Shown here: positions 32,768-43,853 of the stretch, in pieces
Layout: every line of letters starts with the position of its first letter
Position numbering within the stretch: the stretch's first letter is position 1
Assembly: GCA_963675135.1 (NCBI GenBank)
Contig: OY776125.1
Coordinates: 22,618,565 to 22,682,564 of the forward strand
Direction: 5' to 3'
Source of the DNA: Galeopsis tetrahit
Taxonomy: Eukaryota > Streptophyta > Magnoliopsida > Lamiales > Lamiaceae
DNA: 64,000 nt
Notes under the pieces: generated by a model
The model's database searches: none
The model's input: the letters and a program-made list of their open reading frames with translations, nothing else
Told to the model about the DNA's origin: nothing
Program-made: the position numbers and the translations under genes

Positions 32768-32852
32768 ATCGACCATTATTGGTCGCTCAAGAACACCCTC
32801 GTCGACGATAGGTTGTCGATGAGAGTGTTTTTGAGCAATCAATAATAGTCGA
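32768..32852. repeat. Imperfect hairpin, 37-bp arms
   Basis: The arm starting cgaccattattggtcgctc folds on the arm ending gcaatcaataatagtcg, with a loop of about 8 bases. The six mismatches in 37 are all transitions, half of them G-U pairs in RNA. Next to it is a 33-bp direct repeat (cggagtgtttttgg, 32880-32960) that shares sequence with the arm. Confidence 0.7.
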
Positions 32853-33678
32853 AAATTTCAATTTTTAATTTTTTTTTACCGGAGTGTTTTTGGGTGACAA
32901 ACCAGTGTCGATCGGAGTGTTTTTGGGCGACAAACCAGTGTCGACCGGAGTGTTTTTGGTCGACTCTGGTTTGTTAAAAATACTAAGTTTTTTTTTTTTT
33001 TTAAATTTGAGGCGGTGGTTATGGTGTCGATTGGAGTGTTATTGCTATTTTATTTTATCAAACATGTTCATTTTTGTGGGTGTTAGAATTTGTTTGTGGT
33101 GGTTGTGGTGGTGGCGGCAACGATGGTGGTGGCAAAATTCTAGGGTTAGGGTATTTAGGGTGCAGTGCAACGGAGATGGGGAGTGCAGAAAATGGAAAAA
33201 AAAATGGGAAGGGGAAGAGAGGGGCGGCAGAAAGAAGTTTGGGAAGAAGTTGAAATTAGGGTTATAGGGGTGTGTATGTATCTATAAAATTTATTAGAGG
33301 GGTAAATATGGTATTATATATATATTTTTGAATTAATAAATGGAAGGGGGAGTGTATTAAACAAAGCTGGAGGGGTATATACCCCAACCCTTTTTGCATT
33401 GCAATTGGGCCACTTTTAATTCTGAAGGCAGCAAATTTTTGCAATGGGCGCGGCTAAAGGCACCCGGCGATCCTATGAGTACACCCAGGTAAGTTTTTTT
33501 TTGTGAAAAGGGTAGTGCGAAATTACGTTTTTACCCCTCCTGTATATTTTTAAAAAAATAACCGGATGAGTACACCCACCTCCTTTCTAAATCGCGGGAA
33601 TGCAGAGAGTCATCACAACTCTCAATTCCAAAAAATTCCATTTCTGCCATTTCTGCAATTTCGATTTTTAGAGCTAAG

Positions 33679-36600
33679 ATGGGGTCGAAAATGGTCGATT
33701 ATGATGTAATAACTACGAGTGGTGGTGCCAATGACTCATTTGTAAGTTATTTATCATGTTTTGAAAGTTTTTTTTTCGAAAGTGAAAGAGTTTTTATGTT
33801 TAGGGTTTTTTAGTGTTTGTGTTGGTGTTTATGCTTGTTTTTTTTTTTGCATCTCATGACTTTATAGTGGTATGTAGTTGAAATAATATGCATTTAGGAC
33901 ATACATTTTGACATTATGTATTTCATTTTTCGTTTTTCAAAAAACCCCTTTTCGCGACTGGTTCTGCGAAGAAGACGACCATGTTCGTGTTTTTTTTTCG
34001 GACATGGTCGTGTTGTCCGAAAAAAAGTTCAAAACAAATATCTTTTGTTTTGAACTTTTTTTCGAACATAGGTCTTTTGTTTTGAATAATTTTTCGAACA
34101 TGAAGCTTTTGTTTTGAACTTTTTTTCGAACATGAAGCTGTTGTTTTGAACTATTTTTCGAACATGAAGCTGTTGTTTTGAACTTTTTTTCGAACATGAA
34201 GCTTTTGTTTTGAACTTTTTTTCGAACATTACTTAATTTTTATTTTTTTGAATTTCAGAATTTGGGTGATGAGAAGGACGAAGTTTGGGTGGACGAATAT
34301 TGTCTCGAAGAGGAGTATGAGGAGTACAATTATGATGATGAGTTGGCGAATGACTCTGTTGTTGAAATGGAGAATGATGATGTCCAGGGTAATGAAATTA
34401 TTATGGACTACACGGACGTCTTCACGAATATGGCTTTGTTCGAGTCTCGTGACGCACTCTTATCTTGGGTGCGTAGTACGGGGAAACAACACAACATAAT
34501 TATTGTTGTGAAGCGGTCGGATAACGGCTAAGGTACTAAAAAATGTCGTATATTCTTGGCGTGTGAACGTGGCGGTGTGTACCGTGAAAAGAAGAAGCCT
34601 ACAACTCCTATGAAGAAGAAGGCTAAGAAGAACGAGGTGGTACAAGAAAAGAGTGGAAAGGTTACGGGCACCAAGAAATGTGGGTGTCCGTTTATGTTGA
34701 AGGGTACAGAAGAAGGTGAGATGCAGTGGAGATTAGAGGTAAAATGCGGTACACATAACCATCCAATATCCCGTTACCTTGAGGGACATTCTTATGCCGG
34801 CCGCCTAACTACCGAGGAAGAGGACTTCGTTGTTGAAATGTCCAAATTACACGCTTCTCCTAAATCTGTATTGATGAAGTTGAAGAGGAACAATGAGAAC
34901 AATCACTCGACTCTTCGAACGATCTACAATGTAAGGTTGAAGCAAAAAATCCATCAATACAATGGACGTAGTCAGTTGCAATACTTGATGAGTCAAATTG
35001 TCGAGCAAAATTACTTTCATGCCACACAAAGATGTGAGAAGACAAACACTCTTAACGAGTTGTTTTTTGCACATCCCGTCTCACTCCAACTGGTGCGTGC
35101 TTTTCCGAAGGTACTCATGATAGATTGCACATACAAGACGAATATGTACTGGCTACCTTATTTGGAGATTGTGGGGGTTACATCGACTGGGATCACATTT
35201 TGTGTTGCGTCGGTGTACCTAATGGATGAGAAAGAAGAAAATTATCAATGGGCATTGGAGGTGCTTCGAGACTTGTTGGGCTCATCTTCTCTTCCCGATG
35301 TTATTATCACGGACCGTGAGCTTGCATTGATGAATGTTGTGGCCAAGAAATTTCCTGAAGCGCGTCATTTTCTTTGTACATTCCACATTGATCGGAATGT
35401 ACTAGCCAACTGCAAGGGTGCATTTAAAGATGTCAAAAAATGGGAGGTATTCAACTCTCATTTCAACTATTTGTGGAGGTCCGATACCCAGGCCGACTTT
35501 GAAGAAGCTCTTGCTAAGTTCAAGTCCAAATTTCCGAAGAAGCCAGTGGATTACGTGTTGAATAGTTGGATTAACCCTTATAAAGAGAGGTTTGTAAGTG
35601 CTTGGACGAATGAATTTATGCACTTTGGAAACACCACAACCAACAGGTATGTTTATACTTTTGTCTTTATTTAAATTATTACTTTAATTTATAAGTTGCC
35701 TAACGTTTTAAATTTTCTCTGATCAGGGTCGAAAGCCATCACGCCGCGTTGAAAAGAATGCTCGGCAATTCATTAGGAAATTTTGAGACCTGTTGGGAGA
35801 AATGTCACACTCTATTCGAGGCTTGCCATGTTTCAATTAAAGCCTCATTCTAAAAGAGTTTGAACGTTGCTCAACATAGGTTCTCCTCAAACGTTTTCAA
35901 TTATTTACGAGGGGTGGTGTCGTTTGTGGCTCTACAAAAGATCTTTGATGAAATCAAGGTGATCAAACGACCCGGATTCGATCCTAAAGAGTGCCAACAC
36001 ATCTTGAGGAAGGTATACGGTTTACCATGTGGTCATGAGATCGAGGAGTATGTTTACTGTGACAAGCCGATACCCGTGAATGCCATTGATCCCTTTTGGA
36101 GGAAGTTGGATATGGAGCCTGCCCCAACCACCACATCGGTTGACCCCGTTCCCACCCACAACAAAAATCGCTTTGAAGATGCCGTAGACGACATGGCTGA
36201 GGTTTATAAGAGCTTCTCTCAGGAGGAGCAACTCATCTTCTTAAAGCGTATGAGGGAGCTTGCAAACCCCGAGACTACGACTCTTATTGAGCCACCTCCT
36301 AAGGAAGACACTCGTGGTCGACCCAAAAAAGGAAAGAAGAAGAAGAAGGCCGATGCGTCTACCAAACGTGAGCCTAGCCTATTTGAGCTTATAGAGAGTC
36401 AAGTTGCAAGTTGCTCGGTGGTACAAAAGGAGCAGATGGTCATCACTGTAGATAACTCGCTCTCATCCCCGTCCTTCCAAAAGAAACGGATTCCAAAAAA
36501 ACAACTGGTAATTCTCAACCCTTGCATGTTTATTTTGGTGTTTTGGTGATGTGTAATATTTTTGGTGATTTTTGGTTGTTGATGTGTAATATTTTTGTGA

Positions 36601-37411
36601 TTTGGTTGTCGATGGGTAATATTTTTGGTGATTTTGTTGTAGATGTGTAATATTTTGGTGATTTGGTTGTCGATGGGTAATATTTTTGTGATTTGGTTGT
36701 CGATGGGTAATATTTTGGTGATTTTGGTTGTAATATGCGTAGGTACCCCGTCGGCGTACCCGACAATCCCAAGGAATGGACTTCATCGGATATTTACCGA
36801 TCCAGCATCAACCGTACATTATCGACATCAAGAACGTTAAGGGTGACGGACACTGCGGTTTTCGAGCAGTGGCTGGGCTTATGGGATTCGGTGAAGATGA
36901 GTGGGCGAGGGTTCGGATGGACTTGATGAGCGAACTGTCCCGCAATCTAACGTTGTACAACAACGTGTTCTTGTTGAATGATTACGTCCATGTTGTGCTT
37001 GACAAATTGAATTGCTTTACGGAGTTTGTACATAAAAAACATTGGTTCGGGTTTCCGTATATGGGATATCTAGTGGCGTCACACTATAATGTGGCGGTGG
37101 TGGTTCTTGATACCCGTCTATCCCTTACGTATCTGCCGTTCAACAAAGAACCTTCTCAAGAACCGAGGAGTATTTGGTTGGGATTAATTAATGAGAACCA
37201 TTTCATCCAGGTATTTGATTGCATTGATTTAATGAATTTATTTACACGTATATGTTGCATATTTTATATATAACACATAAATCTCGAATGCGTGTAGGTT
37301 ATGATGGGTGCTGGGCGCACTTTGCCCCCGGTAATTACTTCGTGGAAGCATGAGGGTCAACACATTTCGGACGGATGGAAAAATGCATATGCGTCCGGAG
37401 GAATTAATTAG
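33679..37411 (+). pseudogene. FAR1-MULE-OTU transposase, copy 2 (five exons, two stops)
   Basis: Exons 33679-33741, 34259-35646, 35727-36507, 36743-37210, 37298-37411; all junctions are GT-AG and all phases agree (2814 nt in total). Order: acidic N-terminus, FAR1-type DNA-binding region, MULE transposase (LMIDCTYKTN, DVIITDRELALM, FLCTFHIDRN), SWIM-like YGLPCGHEI, Lys-rich linker, OTU (IKNVKGDGHCGFRAVAGLMG with catalytic Asp and Cys; NENHFIQV with the His), C-terminal ISDGWKNAYASGGIN. The transposase part would cut and integrate the element; the OTU part would remove ubiquitin. Two stops interrupt it: TAA for Gln near 34529 and TAA near 35851. Otherwise complete, so recently inactivated. Confidence 0.9.
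34018..34235. repeat. TTTCGAACA-rich repeat in transposase intron 1, copy 2
   Basis: Six or so units of about 40 bp (ttttgaactttttttcgaac). Slightly longer than copy 1, which has lost units. Confidence 0.8.
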
Positions 37412-37729
37412 ATGATAGTGTATGGATGTAGTTACCATCTTTTTGTTAGTTTTTGTGGTTAGAAACTTTGGAATACTTTTGTCTTTTTGGTGTAATTTGT
37501 GTACAAATTGTCAACAGACAACATTTATAGATAATTTGTGTACAAATTCTTGATGTGTAATATTTTTGGAACATGTATACGGTTTCAACGTTACAATGGA
37601 TGACTTGTGTAATTTAATTGCTCTATTTTTTGAATGGTTTATCGTGCTTGAATGAGCCACTACAATTGTGTTAAAAGTATAATATGGTGTATAAAACCTA
37701 TAGTTGGTCGATTTTTTAACCCCAAAGTT

Positions 37730-38650
37730 TCTGTTACGGACTTTTTTTCGAACATTGGAGCTATGTTCGAAAAAAAGTACCAAACATTTGCCATATGTTC
37801 GAAAAAAAGTACCAAACATTTGCCAAATGTTCGAAAATTACTTCCGCGAGTTTTACTTGGTCGATTTTTTAACCCCAAAGTTTCTATTACGGACTTTTTT
37901 TCGAACATTGGAGCTATGTTCGAAAAAAAGTACCAAACATTTTCCAAATGTTCGAAAATTACTTCCGCGAGTTTTACTTGGTCGATTTTTTAACCCTAAA
38001 GTTTCTGTTACGGACTTTTTTTCGAACATTGGAGCTATGTTCGAAAAAAAGTACCAAACATTTGCCATATGTTCGAAAATTACTTCCGCGAGTTTTACTT
38101 GGTCGATTTTTTAACCCCAAAGTTTCTATTACGGACTTTTTTTCGAACATTGGAGCTATGTTCGAAAAAAAGTACCAAACATTTGCCATATGTTCGAAAA
38201 TTACTTCCGGGAGTTTTACTTGGTCGATTTTTTAACCTCAAAGTTTCTGTTACAGACTTTTTTTTGAACATTGGAGCTATGTCCGAAATAAAGTACCAAA
38301 CATTTGCCATATGTTCGAAAATTACTTCCGCGAGTTTTACTTGGTCGATTTTTTAACCCCAAAGTTTCTGTTACGGACTTTTTTTCGAACATTGGAGCTA
38401 TGTTCGAAAAAAAGTACCAAACATTTGCCATATGTTCGAAAATTACTTCCGCGAGTTTTACTTGGTCGATTTTTTAACCCCAAAGTTTCTGTTACGGACT
38501 TTTTTTCGAACATTGGAGCTATGTTCGAAAAAAAGTACCAAACATTTGCCATATGTTCGAAAATTACTTCCGCGCAAATAATATTTTTTCGAAAAAGTGT
38601 TCGTGTTCGGCAATAAATATCGGGCATATATCATTTGTTCGAAAAAAGGT
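37730..38650. repeat. 121-bp tandem array with TGTTCGAAA, about seven units
   Basis: Units repeat every 121 bp (e.g. 37853, 37974, 38095, 38216, 38337, 38458 mark equal points). Each has three TTCGAA cores: ttttttcgaacattgg, atgttcgaaaaaaag and atgttcgaaaattac, with ttacttggtcgatttttta between. It lies in the space between the two convergent genes. The many overlapping open frames on both strands are products of the repeat, not genes. Confidence 0.9.
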
Positions 38651-38948
38651 CTCATACAAAAGGTGGGTGTCCTCATCCATGCAACATTAACCATGTGGGT
38701 GTCCTCATCCATGCAACATTAACCTTATAAAAACCATATACAAAACCATATAAACCATACATTCATAAAGCATTTAAGTTGTTAACATACATGTTACAAT
38801 ACATGTTAAAACACTAACATTTGTCAAGGTTTTGTTAACAAAGATATAATACATGTTAAAACACTATCATTCTGATCGACCAAACTACGATTAATAAAAA
38901 ACAACATTTGTCAAGTTTTTTTTGAAAATGATATAAAACAAGTTTTTG
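38651..38948. other. MULE spacer 3' of the PMD gene, copy 2
   Basis: AT-rich; contains a short direct repeat (ggtgggtgtcctcatcc / catgtgggtgtcctcatcc near 38660-38712) resembling the subterminal repeat. No gene seen. Confidence 0.4.
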
Positions 38949-41688
38949 TCAAGAACGCCTAGCCCTTCCACGTCCCCGACCTCTTCCACGTCCACGACGT
39001 GCACTTGATGATGACGGTGCATCTTCTCCTACGTCATCGGAAGTTTGTCCGCCAATCTGCCTCACAACTTCTTCAATTTTTTGCATTACCCCATCGATTG
39101 TTAATGGCTCGTCGTTCCTCCACTTTTGCAACAACAAGGTCAACTCAACCTTTGAAAAATCTACCAAGTGCCCTAACTCAGCCCTACGTGGAGGCTCACG
39201 AGGAGGAAGTCTCCTATTTTCTGGATTTGAAACGTAAGGACGGCCGTTGGCGAGGTACCAATCAATATAACAATCGCTGCAATCCGAATCTTGGATACAA
39301 CGCTCACCAAGTCTATCATCCGTAAGCATGTGTGCGTCCCACGTAGAAAAGTACTCCGCCATAGCACCCCACACTAGCTTTGTTTTCTTGGATGTGGAAC
39401 CGGTTCTATTAACACGGGCAGCAAGCGGCTTCTCAGGAACGGTTTGCACGTACCCAAACTGTCTGAGCACTCTATCCGGCATATATGGCTCAACAATATC
39501 TCCGCACACAATGCACCCATGAAAGTAAGATACCTCATCCAATGGATTGTTATCTCGTACGGGGCGATATGGATTCCAGTTAACCTACAACACCAAATTA
39601 AATAAAAAATGCGTATTTATCTTAAAAATAAATAAATAACAGACAAATATATTAATTTGGTTAGTAACGTACCTCGCTTGCTAGGAGGGTATCTAATCGC
39701 TCTCTAAAGCCTCTTACTCGGTCGACGCAGGGGCCTGTATGAGCTTCGGGTGCATAACGCATCGACAGTGGATCCGTAAGGGCAAAGTCTGGATTATGAG
39801 GCGACAATATCAAAGTAGGGAAGTGCTCATAAATCCAAGCCTACAAGTACAATATTATTAGGTCAATATCAAATGAAAAATATGAAATATTAACAAACTT
39901 ATTTACCTCCAATAACGTAAGGTAACCACCAATCTGCCTACACTTGAACTTTGACGCCATCCCCAATTGTCTATACAAATAGGCAAGTGATGCAGTACCC
40001 CAAGCATAGTTAGGAAATTCTGCCATGTCGTCCATATACTGCAACCACTGTACGTGAACATGAGTACCACTTTTGTCCGGGAACAAAGTGGTCCCAAACA
40101 TGTACAACACAAACGCTCGGGCTGAATACAACACATCGTCCTCGTTGTCCGAGGACATCATGGGCACAAAAGTCTCCCTTAGCCACGCTAGCTTCACAGA
40201 ACCCCCTTGTTTCCCACTTAATGCTTCATTGGCTTCTACTAAGGTTAAACCCAAATATTTCATCAAATAATCTGAAGCCAAAATATGTTCTTCAGAAGTA
40301 GACTGCACTGGGAGACCATTAACTTTCAAACGCGTGATACAGTAGACATCATCAAGAGTAATTGTCATTTCCACGAAGGGCAAGTGGAATGAGTTGGTCT
40401 CTTCGTGCCATCTCTCAACGAAGGCTGTGAGAAGGTTCTTGTTTGAATACTTGTAGGCTGCACGTCTAACATGAATCAATTTAGATCCTCTCAAAAACCT
40501 CCGCCAATGGCGCCAATTCTTTTCATCGTCGAACTCCCAATTCAATAGTTTGGTCACATGACAGTGACACTTCAACACATCTCGCTCCTCACCCAACCAT
40601 ATGAATTTGGCTACATGGTCTTGGAAGCTTTTGAGAAGGGGAGGTGCGATTACCAATGCCCGATCAACATTCACAACTCTTCTTTCTTTCTCTCCCTCAT
40701 CATCTCCCTCCGCCTCTTCCTCTTCCTCGTCCTGTTCATCTCCCTCATCGTTGCCCTCATCCTTGTCTTGATCATCTACTTCCAGTTCTTGTAGAGTGGG
40801 CACAGGTTCTTGTAGAGTGGGCTCTTGAGGGTTGGCCTCTTGTGGAGTGGGCTCTTGAGCAATTGCAACTTGTGGAATGGCCTCTTGAGGGTTGGCCTCT
40901 TGTGGATTGGGCTCTTGAGGAGCGGCCTCATCGCTAATATGTTGCTTCTTTTTCCTGTTGGAAGCAGTCGGTCGAGCCCTACTGACACCCTCTACAAAAA
41001 CCAACACAAAGAAGCCATGTTCGAAATTAAAACACAAACAAAAGCTATGTTCGAAATTAGAAAACCAAAACAACCAAGCCATGTTCGAAATTAAAACACA
41101 AACAAACAAACCATGTTCGAAAATTATATCAACACAAACAAGCCATGTTCGAAATTTATATCAACACAAACAAGCCATGTTCGAAAATTATATCAACACA
41201 AACAAGCCATGTTCGAAAATGACTACATGTTCGAAACTAAAACCAAAACAAATAAGCAATGTTCGAAAATTATACCAAAACAAACAAGCAATGTTCGAAA
41301 ATCATACCAAAACAAAAAAGCCATGTTCGAAACCTAAACCAAAACAAACAACCCATGTCCGAAATTTACTTCCGCACAAGCATCAAATGTGCGAAAAACC
41401 AGTGCAAAACACTGCAATCGTACTAACCCATCAAAAATTAGATGCCTATTGGTTTATTTTCATCCTAACCCATAAAAAATTGATACATTCTACACATAAA
41501 CATGATTATAACACAAAAACCAACATTAACCAACCTTAATCAACACATGAAATTAACACCAAATTCAAAAAAAAAAATTCTAAACCCTACAACAATAAAA
41601 TCAATGTTTCAACCAACAAAAATCGAAATTAAACATGCATCTTACTCTTCTTCTCAAATAAAAGCAAGGAAAACTAACCTTTACCCAT
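38949..41688 (-). CDS. Plant mobile domain (PMD) protein of MULE, copy 2, intact, 632 aa
   Basis: Exons 41679-41688 (ATGGGTAAAG), 39907-40991, 39673-39840, 38949-39584. All introns are GT-AG, all phases agree (1899 nt), and there is no internal stop. N-terminus basic (RKKKQHI), then Pro-Gln-Glu repeats (NPQEANPQEAIPQ), an acidic block, and the plant mobile domain: FIWLGEERDVLKCHCH, MTITLDDVYCITRLKVNGLP, GTHVHVQWLQYMDDM, the AWIYEHFP motif in exon 3, WNPYRPV and MPDRVLRQFGYVQTVP in exon 4; it ends in an Arg/Gly tail. PMD proteins are encoded by plant TEs and by MAIN/MAIL1, which act in TE silencing and genome stability. Role in the MULE unknown. It remained open while the transposase acquired stops. 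An in-frame upstream extension into the repeat intron exists but is not exonic. Confidence 0.85.
41010..41400. repeat. TGTTCGAAA tandem array in PMD intron 1, copy 2
   Basis: About 30-35 bp units (gccatgttcgaaattaaaa, acacaaacaa). Corresponds to 13999-14515 in copy 1 but with different unit order, so the arrays have been reshuffled since the copies separated. Confidence 0.85.
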
Positions 41689-42057
41689 TTTTGCAAAAAC
41701 TAACAAAAAATCGCGTCCTCTTCGAAAAAACAATGGAGTGGGGGAGAACGGTGCAACTGTGCTCTCTCTTTTCTTTCTCTTCTTCGACGTCGCAGGTAGT
41801 GGGAGTGCAGGGAGTGGTGCAAAAATGGAGTGGGAGAGTGGGAGTGCGAATTATGGTTGGGGAGATGAGAGGTTTCTGCGAATTTTGGAAGATGGAGGGT
41901 GGGTGTACCCAATCGAGAGAAGGGAGGGAGTGCGAATTTTGGTTAAAGGAAGCGAGGGCATTTTTGGGTTTTCCAGGTGGGTGTCCTCATCCGAATGGCG
42001 TGTGTCCTCATCTCCTGGGTGTACTCATAGGATCGCCGGGTGCCTTTAGCCGCGCCC

Positions 42058-43230
42058 TTTTGCAATTTCTTATGGCCCATTATATTATGGGAATTGAAGG
42101 AGCCCAAGCCCAAACTCATACCAGGGGCCCATTTCATCAATTAATTAACATTGGGGGAGCAGTAGCCATTTCAGCTGGGGGGGTCCGCATACAAACACAG
42201 ACGCGAAACAGGGGGCACAACTCTTCCATTGGGGGAGAAATCCTCTTCTCCTCCCCACCACTCCACTCAATAGATTAGCTTAGTTGTTATTTCATTTGTT
42301 AGATAGGTTTAATTTAGTGTTTCAATTTAATGTTAGCTTTGGAGATTTTGAAGACTAGAGGTGATATTTTTCTTATTGCAAGTTTAATTTAGTAATTTCA
42401 ATTTTTAGTGTTTTGTAGTTTAATTTACATGAGTTTTATTCTAGTTGTTAATTTAGATATGGAATAATATCTTATTGCTTTGGGTGTTAGAATTATGTGG
42501 GTAATTAGTGAGTTTATGAATTAATTGTTTAATTGACTTATGTCTTGGTTTAATTGTTTTTATTGTTGTGATTGCATTGATTCAATTGATTGATTGATCC
42601 TATTAGCTAGCATTTTCGATTATGTTAATTGCAACGAGAGTTGGGTTTGCATGATTGGGGTGTGGGTGTGAGCCTTGATTAATTAATTGAAGTTAAGTAG
42701 TAATTAGCTTAACCGAGAGAGGGTTAATTGCTAGATCGACAACTTTACACACCAAACGAATATAGGTCGTCTAGGAGTTTGGTGAGAGGGCATTTCATAA
42801 GCATTAGTAACCGTGTTGAAAGTGTTTATGAAACACTATCTTATGAGCTTATGGTATTTGGTTAGATCCTATAATTGCTAATCAATGCACGTTGTTCACC
42901 TATGCCTTCCGAGGGGGTTTGCACACATATGTGATAGCCTTTAGCATAATTCAAGACATTAGGCTTAATTATTGTGATTAGTTCGTTAATTTATTAGTGA
43001 TCCCACATAAGGAAAACACCCGAAGCAATTCTTCCACTTGCACTTTCATCTTTGAGAGTTAGTTTAGTTGTTTGCATTATTTGTTTCTTTTTCTTACTGA
43101 TATTTGTTTTATCCTCACGTTTAGCTTCTATAACACCATTTTGACTTATAGTTTTGGGGCTCCACGCTCTCTCTAGGTCCTTGGACGATAACTACTAGGT
43201 TGTATACTTATCATACTACTATCGAACTCA
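42058..43230 (+). repeat. Right LTR of composite gypsy element, 3' segment
   Basis: Begins with the MULE target duplication. Parallels 15154-15405 joined to 30989-31614, then continues past 42937 with about 290 bp absent from the left LTR (tgatagcctttagca ... ctatcgaactca). The end is set by a CA dinucleotide and is uncertain. Confidence 0.5.
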
Positions 43231-43514
43231 TACGTTTGTGGGGATCGTATAGTTGTTTAAAAGGAGCAAAAATACGAACCAAGTCAATGGTCGAGATAAT
43301 CCAGTGGTGCAATCCTCTCTTCAGTCCAGTGAGTGAAAATGATGATTGAACACTCATTTTTTACGATTTTAATGCCTAATTCACATCGTATTCCTACAAA
43401 ACGAGCTCAAACACCTTTCTCAATCAAATCAAGCATATTAGTGTGAAAATGCATGAAAAACCCTCAAAGTTTATCACTAAAACACATGAAATTTTATGCA
43501 ATTTACAACCGAAT
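43231..43514 (+). other. Gypsy leader, plus orientation
   Basis: Contains aaggagcaaaaatacgaacc and a segment matching 5390-5600 inverted, up to the first codons of the gag-like frame. It is cut off by hAT sequence at about 43515. The same leader therefore sits on both outer sides of the composite element in opposite orientations. Confidence 0.5.
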
Positions 43515-43853
43515 CATTAATTCTCACAGTAGCTACAACAAATGGGGAAAGAGTATTTTCCGGAATGACTTATGTAAAAAATAAGTTGCGAAATAGTATG
43601 GGTGATCAATTACTAAATGATAGTTTGGTTACTTTTGTTGAGAAGGACGTGTTTCTACAAATTTATGATGATGATATCATAGACCGTTTTCAAAACATGA
43701 GGCTTCGTCGGTCTCAGTTGTAATTGTAATTTGATTTGAAGGTTATTTGATTTTTTTTTTCAATTTTCTCGAATCGTATGACTTTTATTATTAAATAGTA
43801 TTTTGCTTAATATTTTTTGTACCCCCGAATTCAGAATCCTGGATCCGCCACTG
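43515..43853 (+). pseudogene. hAT transposase C-terminus and 3' end
   Basis: 43515-43722 encodes LTVATTNGERVFSGMTYVKN and KLRNSMGDQLLNDSLVTFVE, then FQNMRLRRSQL, the hAT family dimerisation domain in its final exon position. The element terminus follows about 130 bp later (CAGTGGCGGATCC inverted at 43841-43853). Only the 3' end of the transposon is present. Confidence 0.85.

Larger units (their letters stand above)
32239..33390. mobile_element. Non-autonomous MULE, 1152 bp
   Basis: TIRs of about 100 bp starting GGGTTGAGGTATATACCCC (the right end reads GGGTTGGGG inverted), flanked by the 9-bp duplication tttttgcat (32230-32238, 33391-33399). The interior has a C-rich block with repeated ctcgccggcgctctcccc (32445-32590), a 37-bp-arm hairpin and a 33-bp tandem repeat. 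It has no transposase. Absent from copy 1, whose corresponding region is deleted. Confidence 0.9.
33446..42057. mobile_element. Complete MULE copy 2 (FAR1-MULE-OTU transposase plus PMD gene), 8612 bp
   Basis: Perfect 44-bp TIRs (33446-33489 and 42014-42057, start GGGCGCGGCTAAAGGCACCC), with a 9-bp target duplication ttttgcaat (33437-33445, 42058-42066). Subterminal repeats gatgagtacacccacct / gatgaggacacccacct lie inside both ends. Two convergent genes, with TGTTCGAAA arrays in the first intron of each gene and between them. MULEs combining OTU or Ulp1-type proteases and PMD genes are known in plants; this arrangement of repeats is not one I know described. Confidence 0.95.
5991..43230 (+). 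mobile_element. Composite Ty3/gypsy-type element with MULE-bearing LTRs (internally deleted)
   Basis: Two direct LTR copies start TGATTAATG/TGATTAGTG (5991 and 31843). The second is preceded by the 3' interior end (31615-31842) with a polypurine tract (aagtttgagggg) and the gctcgaggacgagca motif common at gypsy 3' ends. The left LTR breaks off at 31614 and joins directly to this 3' interior remnant, so the rest of the interior and the left LTR end are deleted. The right LTR ends at about 43230 (...ctatcgaactca), a boundary I set only by the CA end. Both LTRs contain the same MULE at the same target site. No gag-pol remains inside. Confidence 0.55.

Noticed and set aside
32173..32811. 212-codon Pro/Ser/Arg-rich frame
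   Set aside because: Spans the left TIR and the C-rich tandem repeats of a non-autonomous MULE; low complexity, no domain.
37652..38627. Many overlapping 70-136 codon frames on both strands
   Set aside because: Spaced exactly 121 bp apart; they come from the tandem array, not genes.
37730..38650. CRISPR-like array
   Set aside because: Regular spacing, but the whole 121-bp unit repeats without unique spacers, and this is a plant genome; it is a plain tandem repeat.
41502..42278. 258-codon plus-strand frame at the right MULE end
   Set aside because: Crosses the TIR and target duplication into LTR sequence, so it cannot be a conserved gene.
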